From Erysipelotrichaceae bacterium (GTDB lineage Bacteria; Bacillota_I; Bacilli_A; Erysipelotrichales; Erysipelotrichaceae): a DNA stretch of 64,000 bases. How positions within the stretch are numbered: position 1 is the first letter of the stretch; every line of letters begins with the position of its first letter. The position numbers were made by a program, and so were the translations under genes. Below, one piece after another: positions 34,009 through 42,685 of this stretch. The notes below the pieces were generated by a model. It was not told the DNA's origin, did no database searches, and worked only from the letters and a program-made list of their open reading frames with translations. Location: positions 62,001 to 126,000 of the forward strand of contig JAFYHQ010000040.1 of NCBI GenBank assembly GCA_017539105.1, read 5' to 3'.

Positions 34009-34037
34009 ATTATAAATGAAAAAAACATTTTATGCAA
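34009..34037 (-). promoter_or_regulatory. Sigma-A promoter of the DUF969-DUF979-pcp operon
   Basis: Minus strand: -35 TTGCAT (34032-34037), 17-base spacer, -10 TATAAT (34009-34014). The transcription start would lie about 20-25 bases before ATG 33979. The spacer is inside the terminator hairpin of the upstream gene. Confidence 0.7.
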
Positions 34038-34043
34038 ATGTTT
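34017..34043 (-). terminator. Terminator of the small membrane-protein gene
   Basis: Minus strand AAACATTT-GCATA-AAATGTTT followed by TTTT. It overlaps the -35 element of the next operon. Confidence 0.6.
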
Positions 34044-34080
34044 CCAAAAGTCATGAAAATGTTTTCAGTATTGTTACATT

Positions 34081-34470
34081 TTATTCAATGATGTTTTTGT
34101 CATCGACGATGAAGGATGCTTCCAGGACATGGGAGATGATATTCTCGGTCTCCTTGCGGTCTTTTCCGGTCATCTGCATCAGTTCTTCGATCTTCCATGT
34201 GTGCTTCTCCATCAGTTTCTTCGGATAGATCCTGAGCTCATCCAAAAGCTGCTTAAAGAGATAGGCGATCATGATCAGCGGGATACCGATCAGCACTCTT
34301 GGCAAAGTGAATTCAATCGCAAACTTCCCATCATGGATAAACAAAAGAAAGAACAGCCCCATCATCAGCATGCTTAATATAAAAGAATAAAAGATGATAT
34401 CAAAACGCGGACTCTTGTAGCTGATGATTTTGATCGGTTTATTGAAATCATATCTTGTCGGTTTTTTCAT
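34081..34470 (-). CDS. Small two-span membrane protein
   Basis: 129 residues. Two membrane helices (about 28-48 and 60-80; FYSFILSMLMMGLFFLLFI and VLIGIPLIMIAYLF) are followed by a cytoplasmic C-terminal region of about 50 residues (KKLMEKHTWKIEELMQMTGK, ETENIISHVLEASFIVDD) that looks like a small helical or winged-helix unit. No family recognised. Start at 34470 with AAAGGAC upstream; divergent from the aminopeptidase gene. Confidence 0.65.
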   Translation of the reverse strand: MKKPTRYDFNKPIKIISYKSPRFDIIFYSFILSMLMMGLFFLLFIHDGKFAIEFTLPRVLIGIPLIMIAYLFKQLLDELRIYPKKLMEKHTWKIEELMQMTGKDRKETENIISHVLEASFIVDDKNIIE

Positions 34471-34515
34471 AATCGGTCCTTTTATAGTAAGATTGTAACA
34501 TAAGGGTGAAAGTTT

Positions 34516-35487
34516 ATGATCAATATCGACAAAGGCGTATCCATAATCCTGCATGACTGGCTGAATGTGAAGAAAGATGAACTGGTTCATTTCATCACGG
34601 ATGAGAAACATCTGAAGGAGGCGGAAGCGATCGCGCGCTGGGCGGATGGAGCGGATGCGGTGCTGAAAACCACGGTGCTGTCTTCGCATGTGATACAGGA
34701 TGGCGAAGTCATCGAAAAGATGGTAGGGATCCTGTCAAATGAAAACGTCATCATCGGAGCAACCAATTATTCTTTCATTACCACCAACGCCATCAAGACG
34801 GCCGTCAGCAACGGTGCACGTTTTCTGTCGATCCCGTTGTCCTGCACCGATGGAACATCCTTGCTGGAGAATGATTTCATTCTGATGAATATCAACGAAG
34901 CCAAACGGAATGCCAGGAAGCTGATTTCCTATATCAATGGTGCGGAACGGATCCGGGTGACCACGAAGCTAGGCACCGATCTTTCCTTATCCATCAAAGG
35001 CAGAAGACCTGGTTCCTTCTACGGACAGGCACGCAAACCGAAAGAAACGGCCTCGGCTTCCTTTGAGGTCTATGTCGCTCCTATCGAAGATTCCATGAAC
35101 GGCGTGCTTTATCTGGATGCGTCGATCGGTTATGTAGGTCTTGTGCATCATCCAATCAAAATCACTTATAAAGACGGAACGATGGTTAGCGCCGAATCCG
35201 AAGGCGATGACGCAAAGAAACTGCTGAATTATATCGATTCCTTCCATGATGAAACCATGTACAAGCCGGGGGAATTCGGCATCGGCTTGAATAAACGCTC
35301 CCAGGTAAGAGGTGTCTGCTACATCGAGGATGAATCCACCTATTCGACCTTCCACATCGGTATGGGCCGCAATATCGCTTTAGGAGGTGTCCAGGAAGCG
35401 GCAGGGCACTTCGACATCGTCACGCATAAACCGAACATTTATGTTGATGACATGCTGATCATGAAAGAAGGGGAAATCTTTATCTGA
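34516..35487 (+). CDS. M29-like aminopeptidase
   Basis: 323 residues, slightly short for aminopeptidase T. The pattern RVTTKLGTDLSLSIKGRRPG followed by FEVYVAPIEDSMNGVLYLD (metal-binding Glu region) and GEFGIGLN, with His in TFHIGMGRNIALGG, matches the M29/COG2309 leucyl aminopeptidase family. These are metal-dependent exopeptidases in the cytoplasm. Ribosome site AAGGGTGA supports the start. Single gene ending at a strong terminator. Confidence 0.8.
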   Translation: MINIDKGVSIILHDWLNVKKDELVHFITDEKHLKEAEAIARWADGADAVLKTTVLSSHVIQDGEVIEKMVGILSNENVIIGATNYSFITTNAIKTAVSNGARFLSIPLSCTDGTSLLENDFILMNINEAKRNARKLISYINGAERIRVTTKLGTDLSLSIKGRRPGSFYGQARKPKETASASFEVYVAPIEDSMNGVLYLDASIGYVGLVHHPIKITYKDGTMVSAESEGDDAKKLLNYIDSFHDETMYKPGEFGIGLNKRSQVRGVCYIEDESTYSTFHIGMGRNIALGGVQEAAGHFDIVTHKPNIYVDDMLIMKEGEIFI

Positions 35488-35508
35488 CAGCCTGATGGCT
35501 GTCTTTTT
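35486..35508 (+). terminator. Rho-independent terminator
   Basis: GACAGCC-TGAT-GGCTGTC followed by TTTTT, overlapping the stop codon of the aminopeptidase gene. Confidence 0.85.
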
Positions 35509-35523
35509 ATACCTTAAATATTT

Positions 35524-35576
35524 TCGTACCATTTATTTTATCTGTTTCGTACGATATAATGGAATCAATCGTATGA
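35524..35576 (+). promoter_or_regulatory. Toxin-antitoxin promoter with three operator-like sites
   Basis: TCGTACCA (35524), TCGTACGA (35547, a perfect palindrome) and TCGTATGA (35569) are spaced 23 and 22 bases apart, about two helical turns. The middle site abuts the -10 element TATAAT (35555-35560), and the outer ones flank the promoter. This layout suits autorepression by an antitoxin such as the Phd-type protein encoded just downstream. Confidence 0.6.
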
Positions 35577-35592
35577 TTTTTGGAGGGGCATT

Positions 35593-35811
35593 ATGACGCT
35601 TATCACCATGACGGAATTAAAGAAAGATCTGAAGAAATATACGCATCTGGCAAAGCAAGAGGATGTATATATCACAAAAAACGGGAAGCCATACGTAAAG
35701 ATCGTTGATGTTGCAAGAGATAAAAGAGGTGCATTAAGAGAATTGGCTGGTTGCATCCGTTTAGAAAAATCCTATGAGGAACTGATGGATGAGAGGTACG
35801 CTTCACTTTGA
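35593..35811 (+). CDS. Phd/YefM-type antitoxin
   Basis: 72 residues. The N-terminal 50 residues (MTELKKDLKKYTHLAKQEDV, ITKNGKPYVKIV) are the Phd/YefM DNA-binding dimer fold; the C-terminal 20 residues (LEKSYEELMDERYASL) are the flexible toxin-binding tail. It should neutralise the PIN toxin and repress its own promoter at the three sites upstream. Ribosome site GGAGGGG. Overlaps the toxin gene by 4 bases. Confidence 0.88.
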   Translation: MTLITMTELKKDLKKYTHLAKQEDVYITKNGKPYVKIVDVARDKRGALRELAGCIRLEKSYEELMDERYASL

Positions 35812-36245
35812 GAGTCTATATTGATACCAATGTCATCATTGATCTGCTTGCCCAAAGAGAACCTTTTTATAAAGATGTTTTTAAGCTTTTTGAAAAGATT
35901 GCTGATAACCATCTGATCGGTTATACATCAGTCAAATCTCTTTCTGATGTCTATTATGTTCTTCACAGAACGATGCATAGCCATGAAGAAGCCGGTCGAA
36001 TGATTGTCCGAACGATGACGCTGCTTCAGGTTGCTGATAACACGGACTTCGATCTGCTTAGAACCTTCTCATGTAAAACGAATGATTTCGAAGATAATCT
36101 GATTACTCAACTATCCTCAAGATTAATGCTTGATTATATCGTAAGCAGAAATGTGAAAGATTTTGATCCATCTTTTGTCAAAGCGATCACTCCGAAAGAG
36201 TGTCTCGATATTTTGGAGCTTTCACAGTTGTCTGCCGAACAATAA
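35808..36245 (+). CDS. PIN-domain toxin (VapC-like)
   Basis: 145 residues. PIN acidic residues are visible: YIDTNVIIDLL (first Asp), the SLSDVYY region, NDFEDNLI (third acidic cluster) and SRNVKDF (last Asp), giving the usual four-acid metal site for ribonuclease action. Starts with TTG at 35808, which overlaps the antitoxin stop (TTGA) with GAGAGG nine bases upstream. The TTG start would keep toxin level below antitoxin. Confidence 0.88.
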   Translation: MRVYIDTNVIIDLLAQREPFYKDVFKLFEKIADNHLIGYTSVKSLSDVYYVLHRTMHSHEEAGRMIVRTMTLLQVADNTDFDLLRTFSCKTNDFEDNLITQLSSRLMLDYIVSRNVKDFDPSFVKAITPKECLDILELSQLSAEQ

Positions 36246-36256
36246 GAATCGCTCAT

Positions 36257-37705
36257 ATGAATCAAAAACTCATGAAGAAACAAGTCTTTAATCCCTACCT
36301 TCCCAGCTACGAATACATTCCCGACGGAGAGCCGCATGTCTTTGGGGACAGGCTCTATGTCTTTGGTTCCCACGATTGTTTCGGGGCTTCTTTTTTCTGT
36401 GACAATGACTATGTCCTGTGGAGTGCGCCTGTAGAAGATCTGTCAGATTGGACCTTCCACGGAGTCATCTATAGAAAAGATCAGGACCCGTTAAACAGGA
36501 AGGAATACAACCCATTGTTTGCACCGGATGTCTGTCAGGGAATGGATGGCAGATATTATCTGTACTACTGTCCCTGCAACACGAAATCGATTGGCGTTGC
36601 TGTTTGCGATACGCCCTACGGTCATTACGAGTTTCTGGGGCATGTATGCGATAGAAATGATCAGCTGATCGGACAAAGAGAAAACGATCCTTATCCGTTC
36701 GATCCCGCGATCCTGATCGATGAGGGAAGAATCTTTCTTTATATCGGATTCTCTCCTGATCTGAACTGGGATTTCATGGAAAAGGAATTCGGCAGCACAT
36801 CTCTGCAGTCCGGTCCATTCGTGATCGAACTTGCTGACGATATGCATACAATCGTAGCAGACCCGAAGAAGATCATCATCACAGACTGTCCTGATCCGGG
36901 CCATGATTTCTTTGAAGCTTCTTCGATCCGCAAGATCAACGGCCTGTATTATTTCATCTATTCTTCCTGGAACTCCCACGAACTGTGCTATGCGATCAGT
37001 GCTGATCCGAAAGGTCCTTTCACCTACAAAGGCATCCTTCATGACAATGGGGATATCGGCATCGTCGATGAAGATCACAGGGTATCCTATACCGGAAACA
37101 ACCACGGTTCCCTGGTCGAGGTGAATGGACAATGGTATATCTTCGGTCACCGTCAGACCTTCTGGTGTTCCTATGCCCGCCAGGGCGTGGCAGAGAAGGT
37201 GTATCTCAACAGCGATGGAACATTCAATCAGGCAGAAATGACCAGCTGCGGCCTGAATGATGGATATCTGCTTCCGGAAGGAAGCTATGGCGCTTACATC
37301 GCCTGCCACCTGACCGCAAAGGATGGAGCAATCCATTATGTCGACCTCTGTGACAATGAAGTCAGAAAGCATCATCCCGCTTTCGTTCAGGACGGAGAAG
37401 ACCGTGAATCTGATCCGGATCAGCACATCGCCAACATGCAGGATGGCTCCGTTGCCGGTTTCAAGTATTTTTCTTACAGAAACGGATTTAAGCTATCTGT
37501 AAAGACCAGAGGGGACGAAGGCCTGTTTGAGTTAAGAACCGGTCTCGATGGGGAAATCATCGCTGAACTGCCGCTGACTGCTTCGAAAGACTATATCGAA
37601 AGCGAAACGGCATCTTGCGTGATTCCGTCTTGCGAGAAATTTGCCTTGTATTTTACCTATAAAGGCAAGGGCAGGATCGATTTCTATGAATTTTCTTTCC
37701 ACTAA
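36257..37705 (+). CDS. Glycoside hydrolase family 43-like enzyme
   Basis: 482 residues, no signal peptide, so it acts on imported oligosaccharides. The five-bladed propeller N-terminus begins FNPYLPSYEYIPDGEPHVFG with the likely catalytic base Asp in YIPDGEP; YPFDPAILIDEG carries the second Asp and FFEASSIRKINGLYYFIYSS the general acid Glu. A C-terminal beta-domain (about 370-482) follows. GH43 enzymes are mostly beta-xylosidases or arabinofuranosidases. Start is uncertain (36257 or 36272); neither has a good ribosome site. It follows the toxin gene by 11 bases, so it may be read from the same transcript. Confidence 0.85.
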   Translation: MNQKLMKKQVFNPYLPSYEYIPDGEPHVFGDRLYVFGSHDCFGASFFCDNDYVLWSAPVEDLSDWTFHGVIYRKDQDPLNRKEYNPLFAPDVCQGMDGRYYLYYCPCNTKSIGVAVCDTPYGHYEFLGHVCDRNDQLIGQRENDPYPFDPAILIDEGRIFLYIGFSPDLNWDFMEKEFGSTSLQSGPFVIELADDMHTIVADPKKIIITDCPDPGHDFFEASSIRKINGLYYFIYSSWNSHELCYAISADPKGPFTYKGILHDNGDIGIVDEDHRVSYTGNNHGSLVEVNGQWYIFGHRQTFWCSYARQGVAEKVYLNSDGTFNQAEMTSCGLNDGYLLPEGSYGAYIACHLTAKDGAIHYVDLCDNEVRKHHPAFVQDGEDRESDPDQHIANMQDGSVAGFKYFSYRNGFKLSVKTRGDEGLFELRTGLDGEIIAELPLTASKDYIESETASCVIPSCEKFALYFTYKGKGRIDFYEFSFH

Positions 37706-37737
37706 ATATATTTAAATCTATTACTTATTCTGTATTT

Positions 37738-38748
37738 ATGAACATCATCGATGAAACATTCTCCCGTTACCAGCCTGATTTCAAGAAGCTGAAAGCCTAC
37801 GGTTTTTGTATAGAAAACGGATCTTTCATTTACGAAAAAGAAATCATGGATGGCGCTTTCCTTGCGAAGCTGCGTATCGATGAGGACGGTCAGATCGAAG
37901 GAAAACTGATCGATCTTGATCTGAACGAAGAATATACCGGCATCTATGCATCGCATTACGGTGCCTATGTCTCCGTTGTCCAGGAAGCCTACATCGCTCT
38001 GCTGGAGGAGATCCGGGATCGCTGCTTCGTGAAACAGTTTTTCGTTTCCGCGCAAAGCCGAAGGACCGCTGCCTACATAAAGAAAGAATATGAGACAAAA
38101 CCGGAATTCATCTTCAAGAAATATCCGGATTATGCGGTGTTTCGAAACAACGGAAAATGGTTCGCTGTCATCATGAATATCGCAGGCAAAAAGATCGGCA
38201 CCGACGCGGAAGAAGTCGAGATCATCGATGTCCGTTCGGATCCTTACATCACCGCATCTTTGAAGAACGAAAAAGGTTTTCACGAAGCCTATCACATGAA
38301 CAAGGACAACTGGATCACGATCGAACTGAATGACAGTGTCGACGACGAGATCATCTTTTCCATGATCGATGCATCCCATATGAAAACCGAACGCTCCGAT
38401 GCCTGGCTTGTCCCGGCGAACCCGAAATACTACGATGTCATCGGAGAATTCGATGCCAAAGACGAGATCCTCTGGAAACAGTCCAGCGATATCCATGTCG
38501 GAGATATCGTCTATCTCTATGTCGGAGCGCCTTATTCCGCTGTCTTATACAAAAGCGAAGTCATGGAAACCGATATTCCCTATGAATACAAAGGAAAAGA
38601 ACTTTCCATCAGCAGGCTCATGCGGATCAGGAAACTGAAACGCTACCCGGAAGGAAAATATACGTTTGAATATCTCAATCAGCTGGGGATCCGGGCAGTC
38701 CGCGGTCCGAGAAGGATCAGCGAGACGATATCCGAAAAATTCGGATGA
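37738..38748 (+). CDS. MmcQ/YjbR-EVE domain fusion protein
   Basis: 336 residues with three parts. Residues 1-100 form a YjbR-associated N-terminal domain. Residues 105-210 are an MmcQ/YjbR (CyaY-like) domain: YPDYAVFRNNGKWFAVIM, IDVRSDPY, HEAYHMNKDNWITIEL. Residues 215-330 resemble a PUA-like EVE/ASCH domain (DAWLVPANPKYYD, DIHVGDIVYLYVGAPYSAVLY). YjbR proteins bind DNA weakly or have unknown roles; PUA-like domains often bind modified bases. Function unknown. No clear ribosome site is visible; the gene is 32 bases after GH43. Confidence 0.75.
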   Translation: MNIIDETFSRYQPDFKKLKAYGFCIENGSFIYEKEIMDGAFLAKLRIDEDGQIEGKLIDLDLNEEYTGIYASHYGAYVSVVQEAYIALLEEIRDRCFVKQFFVSAQSRRTAAYIKKEYETKPEFIFKKYPDYAVFRNNGKWFAVIMNIAGKKIGTDAEEVEIIDVRSDPYITASLKNEKGFHEAYHMNKDNWITIELNDSVDDEIIFSMIDASHMKTERSDAWLVPANPKYYDVIGEFDAKDEILWKQSSDIHVGDIVYLYVGAPYSAVLYKSEVMETDIPYEYKGKELSISRLMRIRKLKRYPEGKYTFEYLNQLGIRAVRGPRRISETISEKFG

Positions 38749-38765
38749 TATATCTGGATGCATAT

Positions 38766-38796
38766 AAAAAGATCGTTCGTTGGAATCGATCTTTTG
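38766..38796. terminator. Terminator-like hairpin
   Basis: AAAAGATCG / CGATCTTTT (9 pairs) with an 11-base loop, flanked by A- and T-rich sequence. It lies 18 bases after the YjbR-EVE gene. Confidence 0.6.
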
Positions 38797-38804
38797 GTTT
38801 GACT

Positions 38805-39032
38805 TTATTGTCTGACAGGTTTCAGGCAGATGTTTTCCGCATCCTCCGCGTTCTTTCCTACATAGAGCGTCACCTCTTCAGGAATGGACATCTGTCCTTT
38901 CTGTCTATCATAGAGACGCAAAGCGTGTTTCGGAATCGTAATACGGCACTCCTTGTCTTCGCCTGCTTTCAGGAAGATCCGTTTGAATTCTTTCAGAAGC
39001 TTGTGCGGTTTTCCTTCGATGCTTTTTTGTGT
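38805..39032 (-). pseudogene. Glycoside hydrolase family 3 C-terminal (Fn3-like) remnant
   Basis: A 75-codon reading stretch with no start codon, opened only by a TGA just upstream at 39033-39035. It encodes KPHKLLKEFKRIFLKAGEDK, ITIPKHALRLYD, IPEEVTLYVGKNAED, which follows the Fn3-like C-terminal domain of GH3 beta-glucosidases (RPvKeLKgFerv-L-pGEsktv...). The catalytic domains are missing. It sits directly after the lipoprotein gene on the same strand. A GH43 gene is nearby, so this may be a decayed sugar-degradation locus. Confidence 0.6.
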
Positions 39033-39040
39033 TCAAATGA

Positions 39041-40804
39041 TCAGTCTGCGGAGAATTCGAAATTGACCAACGCATCATCCGGGAAGTAATCAATACCCAC
39101 ATACATGCTCAGATCTTCGTTGGCGATCGCGATCGCTTTCAGGGATCCGACATTTTCCGGATTGACCCGGTCGAATCCTGCTTCGTTCAAGGCTGTCTCA
39201 TAGGCATCCAGGAATGCTTCCGCTTCTTCCGCGCTTTCGAATGTCTGGCTGACCGTGATATAGGCTTTCATGTCCGTGCCATAGCGTATCTTCCTGAACA
39301 GAACCAGATCGCGGCAGGTAATCGGGTCATGCAGATCGATCTTCGGGAATCCTGCTTCAACGATCATCGTTTTCGCTTCTTCCGCACTGATGTATTTTTC
39401 TGACTTGAATAACAGGTTGAGAACATTGTCGTCCGTAAAACTGTAACGGAAACTGTAAAAGCCGTTTTCAGACTGATAGTATTCCGCTTCTTCTTCCTCG
39501 TCTTCGCCTCCCTTGTTCGGAGTAAAACCGTTATCCAGAAGCGTTTCTTCATAGGCTTTCAGATAAGCTTCCGTTTCCGCTTTATCATTAAACCCGATAT
39601 CGGCATACAATCCCAGATCATAATGGAAGAAATACAGCCAGGATTCGGTCATTTCGTTCGCCCGATCGATTCCGTGATAAGAAGTGAAATTCTCGGAATC
39701 CGGTAGTGCCGGATAGCCAATCTTTGCGATCGCTTCGTTTATTTCATCCAACATATCGTATTCCGGACAATCGTAGTATTTCTTTGCGGTCAGATTGACG
39801 CCGTTGTCATATTCCAGTTCGATGGAGGAGTAGCAGTCAAACGCTTCTCTGAGCATCTTTCTGTAGCAGGTCTTTACCGCGCCGTCTTCCGCAGTCTCTT
39901 TGACCTCGCTGAATCCGTTCTGAAGCAGCTTGCTGACATAATCCGCCATATCCTGTTCGCTTGCGTGCGAATCGCGGATGCTGACCTCGTCATCCCAGAC
40001 GAAATTCTCGCCATCTACCATCAATGCATAGCTCGCAAAATCAGGGAACGGGATCGCCTCCAGACCATATTCCGGCAGGAAGACGGAATTGAAGATGAAC
40101 TCATCCGTATCATTCCATGCGGATCTTGCTTCCGGATAGACCGGATCCTTCATCCAGGCATCCGCCAGAGGATTGCTTGAGGTTTTACCGAACTTGATTT
40201 CCACATCGACATCATCATAGCTGACGCGCGCAACCAGGTCCTCGTCCATTTCCGCCTGTATCCTGGCGGTAGTCGGGTTTTCTTTATCCAGAACCAGATA
40301 GACTTCATGCATCAACCTTAAGGCGTTGTCACTGTATCCCACAAGCGAAATCACGCTCTGTTTCAGAACATCGTCATAGGATACGAACTTCAAAGGATCC
40401 TCCTGGATGTTGTAGAAAAGATTCCAGATGTTGCCATCTGCCAGATCCAGCCAGCCGTTCGGAAGCTTACTTCCGGCAGCTTCAAGTGCCGTACCTTCTC
40501 CAAGGAATTTCACATCTTCCAGCTGATCTCCATTCAGAAAACCCTGGAATACTTCGTCATTCACGCTCATGGCAACGAAATCGTTATAGATGTCTTCGAC
40601 ATATTCAAATGTGACCTGGTCTTTGGAAGATGCGGTGGCCTTCAGATAATCCTTGACCTCCAGCGTATAGTTTCCTTCATCAAGCTTCTTAAGGAAATTG
40701 TTCATCGCTTCTTCGCTATCGACCTCTTTCGGGCTTGTCTGACATCCGGCAAGGATGAGACACAGTGCCAGTAAGGCAGCCAGTACAATCTTTTTCGCTT
40801 TCAT
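39041..40804 (-). CDS. Large lipoprotein of unknown function
   Basis: 587 residues. The signal peptide ends in a lipobox (LILAGC, Cys21), so the product is lipid-anchored outside. The rest is soluble and acidic. A motif of the type A/E-Y-L-x-A-Y-E-x-x-L-x-x-x-G-F recurs (AYLKAYEETLLDNGFTPN, AFLDAYETALNEAGFDRVN, and VSKLLQNGFSEV), indicating three or more copies of a small alpha/beta domain. No enzyme motif and no family recognised. Divergent from the beta-CASP gene; an inverted repeat (TATGGAAG/CTTCCATA, 40814-40841) lies in its upstream region. Confidence 0.75.
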   Translation of the reverse strand: MKAKKIVLAALLALCLILAGCQTSPKEVDSEEAMNNFLKKLDEGNYTLEVKDYLKATASSKDQVTFEYVEDIYNDFVAMSVNDEVFQGFLNGDQLEDVKFLGEGTALEAAGSKLPNGWLDLADGNIWNLFYNIQEDPLKFVSYDDVLKQSVISLVGYSDNALRLMHEVYLVLDKENPTTARIQAEMDEDLVARVSYDDVDVEIKFGKTSSNPLADAWMKDPVYPEARSAWNDTDEFIFNSVFLPEYGLEAIPFPDFASYALMVDGENFVWDDEVSIRDSHASEQDMADYVSKLLQNGFSEVKETAEDGAVKTCYRKMLREAFDCYSSIELEYDNGVNLTAKKYYDCPEYDMLDEINEAIAKIGYPALPDSENFTSYHGIDRANEMTESWLYFFHYDLGLYADIGFNDKAETEAYLKAYEETLLDNGFTPNKGGEDEEEEAEYYQSENGFYSFRYSFTDDNVLNLLFKSEKYISAEEAKTMIVEAGFPKIDLHDPITCRDLVLFRKIRYGTDMKAYITVSQTFESAEEAEAFLDAYETALNEAGFDRVNPENVGSLKAIAIANEDLSMYVGIDYFPDDALVNFEFSAD

Positions 40805-40974
40805 AACATCACCTCGCTATGGAAGACAATCAGCTTTCTTCCATACCATGAGAATACCACAACATGATTCTTTGATATATATTTTTTACTTTATCAAATA
40901 AAAACAACGTATTTGATCGATGTATTTCATATAATTGAAATGAAGAGAGAAACGGATCATCAAGAGGTGGATAT

Positions 40975-42609
40975 ATGAAACTGTACTTTATCGGAGCCGA
41001 TCACGAAGTGACCGGAAGCTGTCATATCATTGAAAACGACGGACAATACATCATGATGGACTGCGGAATGGAGCAGGGGAAGGATGTCTATGTGAACGAA
41101 GAACTCCCGGTTCCTGCTTCCCAGATCGATACGGTCCTGCTTTCGCATGCGCATATCGATCATTCCGGACTCTTGCCGAAGCTGGTGAAAGACGGTTTTC
41201 AGGGAAACATCTGGTGCACCGAAGCGACCAGGCAGCTTTGCGAAGTGATGTTGAAGGATTCGGCGCACATTCAAGAGAGCGAAACGGACTGGTCCAACCG
41301 GAAAGCCAAGAGAAGCGGAAAGAAGCAGAAGAAACCGCTGTTTACCTTGGATGACGCGGAAGAAGCGATGTGCCATTTCCGTACCGTTGAATACGGGGAA
41401 GAATTCGAACCCGCAAAAGGTGTCGTTGCCAGATACGAGGATGGCGGACATATCCTGGGAAGCGCAATCATATATCTGACGCTGACAGAGGGAGGCGAAC
41501 GCAAGGCTCTGGCTTATACCGGGGATCTGGGAAATATCGATATGCCAATCGTCAATGATCCGAGACCAAGAGAAAGCACGGACTATGTCATCACGGAAAG
41601 CACTTACGGGGACCGCCTCCACAACAAAGCAAATGATCCCATGAAACAGCTTGCCGGCATCATGGAACGGACTTTCGCCAGAGGAGGCAACGTCATCGTT
41701 CCTGCGTTTGCCGTAGGAAGGACGCAGGAGATCCTTTATTTCATCCGTGAGATCCTGGAACGGGATATGGTTTCTTACAAAGATTTCGATGTCTACGTGG
41801 ATAGCCCGATGGCCGAAGAAGCCACAGCGATCTTTGAAGACAACACTTTCGGATACTATGACGAAGAAGCGATGAAAATCATTCACGAAGGAAACAAGCC
41901 GCTGGTGTTTCCGAACCTGAAAATATCCGTCACTCAGGAGGATTCAAAGCAGATCAACGCTTCTTCCAACCCTTCTGTCATCATTTCCGCTTCCGGCATG
42001 TGTACCGATGGGCGTATCAAGCATCATCTGAAGCATAATCTCTGGAGAGCGGAATGCACGGTGGCACTTGCGGGATATCAGGCGGAAGGAACTTTGGGCA
42101 GAAAGCTTGTGGATGGCGAGAAGGATATCAGGATCTTCCAGGAAGATATCCATGTAGCTGCGGAAATCGTCCAGCTGCAGGATGTCAGCGCGCACGCCGA
42201 TCAGGAAGGACTGGTCCGCTGGCTGACTGATAATCCCGAGAAACCGGACAAAGTCTTTGTCGTACATGGGGGTGAAGAGGCTTGTACGGCTTATGTGGAT
42301 CTTTTGAAGAAGGAACACGATTACAAGGCTTCCGCGCCTTATTCCGGATTCGTATTCGATCTGCTGATGAACGATTACATCAGGACCAGCAAGCCGGAGC
42401 GGGTGCTGTCGGAAGCAGAAAAGAAAGAAAAGATCCAGGAGGATCTAGACAGAGAACAGGATACTTACACCCAGAACAAGATCTATAACGAACTGATGGA
42501 GAAAGGCAAGAAACTTCTGCGTCTGATCGAAAAGAGAAAAGACGCCAGAAACAGCGAACTGAAGAAATTCCTGAAAGAAGTCGACAAGCTTGTGGATCGT
42601 TGGGACTGA
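40975..42609 (+). CDS. Metallo-beta-lactamase/beta-CASP ribonuclease
   Basis: 544 residues. The metal motif HAHIDHSG is followed by an ESTYGDR motif, HILGSAI, the beta-CASP Zn residues around SASGMCTDGRIKHHL and HADQEGLVRWL, and a C-terminal helical tail (RVLSEAEKKEKIQEDLDR, KKLLRLIEKRKDARN). This is the CPSF73-like/COG1236 group: bacterial RNA-processing nucleases with endo- and 5' exonuclease activity in some members. Ribosome site AGAGGTGG supports the start. The gene is monocistronic with a terminator after it. Confidence 0.9.
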   Translation: MKLYFIGADHEVTGSCHIIENDGQYIMMDCGMEQGKDVYVNEELPVPASQIDTVLLSHAHIDHSGLLPKLVKDGFQGNIWCTEATRQLCEVMLKDSAHIQESETDWSNRKAKRSGKKQKKPLFTLDDAEEAMCHFRTVEYGEEFEPAKGVVARYEDGGHILGSAIIYLTLTEGGERKALAYTGDLGNIDMPIVNDPRPRESTDYVITESTYGDRLHNKANDPMKQLAGIMERTFARGGNVIVPAFAVGRTQEILYFIREILERDMVSYKDFDVYVDSPMAEEATAIFEDNTFGYYDEEAMKIIHEGNKPLVFPNLKISVTQEDSKQINASSNPSVIISASGMCTDGRIKHHLKHNLWRAECTVALAGYQAEGTLGRKLVDGEKDIRIFQEDIHVAAEIVQLQDVSAHADQEGLVRWLTDNPEKPDKVFVVHGGEEACTAYVDLLKKEHDYKASAPYSGFVFDLLMNDYIRTSKPERVLSEAEKKEKIQEDLDREQDTYTQNKIYNELMEKGKKLLRLIEKRKDARNSELKKFLKEVDKLVDRWD

Positions 42610-42613
42610 TATA

Positions 42614-42642
42614 CAGGGTCTGAAGAAGACCCTTTATTTTTG
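42614..42642 (+). terminator. Rho-independent terminator
   Basis: AGGGTCT-GAAGA-AGACCCT followed by a T-rich run, eight bases after the beta-CASP stop codon. Confidence 0.75.
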
Positions 42643-42685
42643 GGAATATTTCATGAAATAATAAAAACAATAAGGCGGAATATTT

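Noticed and set aside
34471-34689. Longer form of the small membrane protein (202 aa)
   Set aside because: The extension overlaps the divergent aminopeptidase gene and has no ribosome site; the ATG at 34470 does.
38745-39089. 114-codon plus-strand gene after the YjbR-EVE gene
   Set aside because: It has no ribosome site, overlaps the previous gene and terminator, and lies opposite the better supported GH3 remnant.
40814-40841. Terminator in the leader of the lipoprotein gene
   Set aside because: The TATGGAAG/CTTCCATA repeat has a 12-base loop and no T-run, so it is only noted as an inverted repeat.
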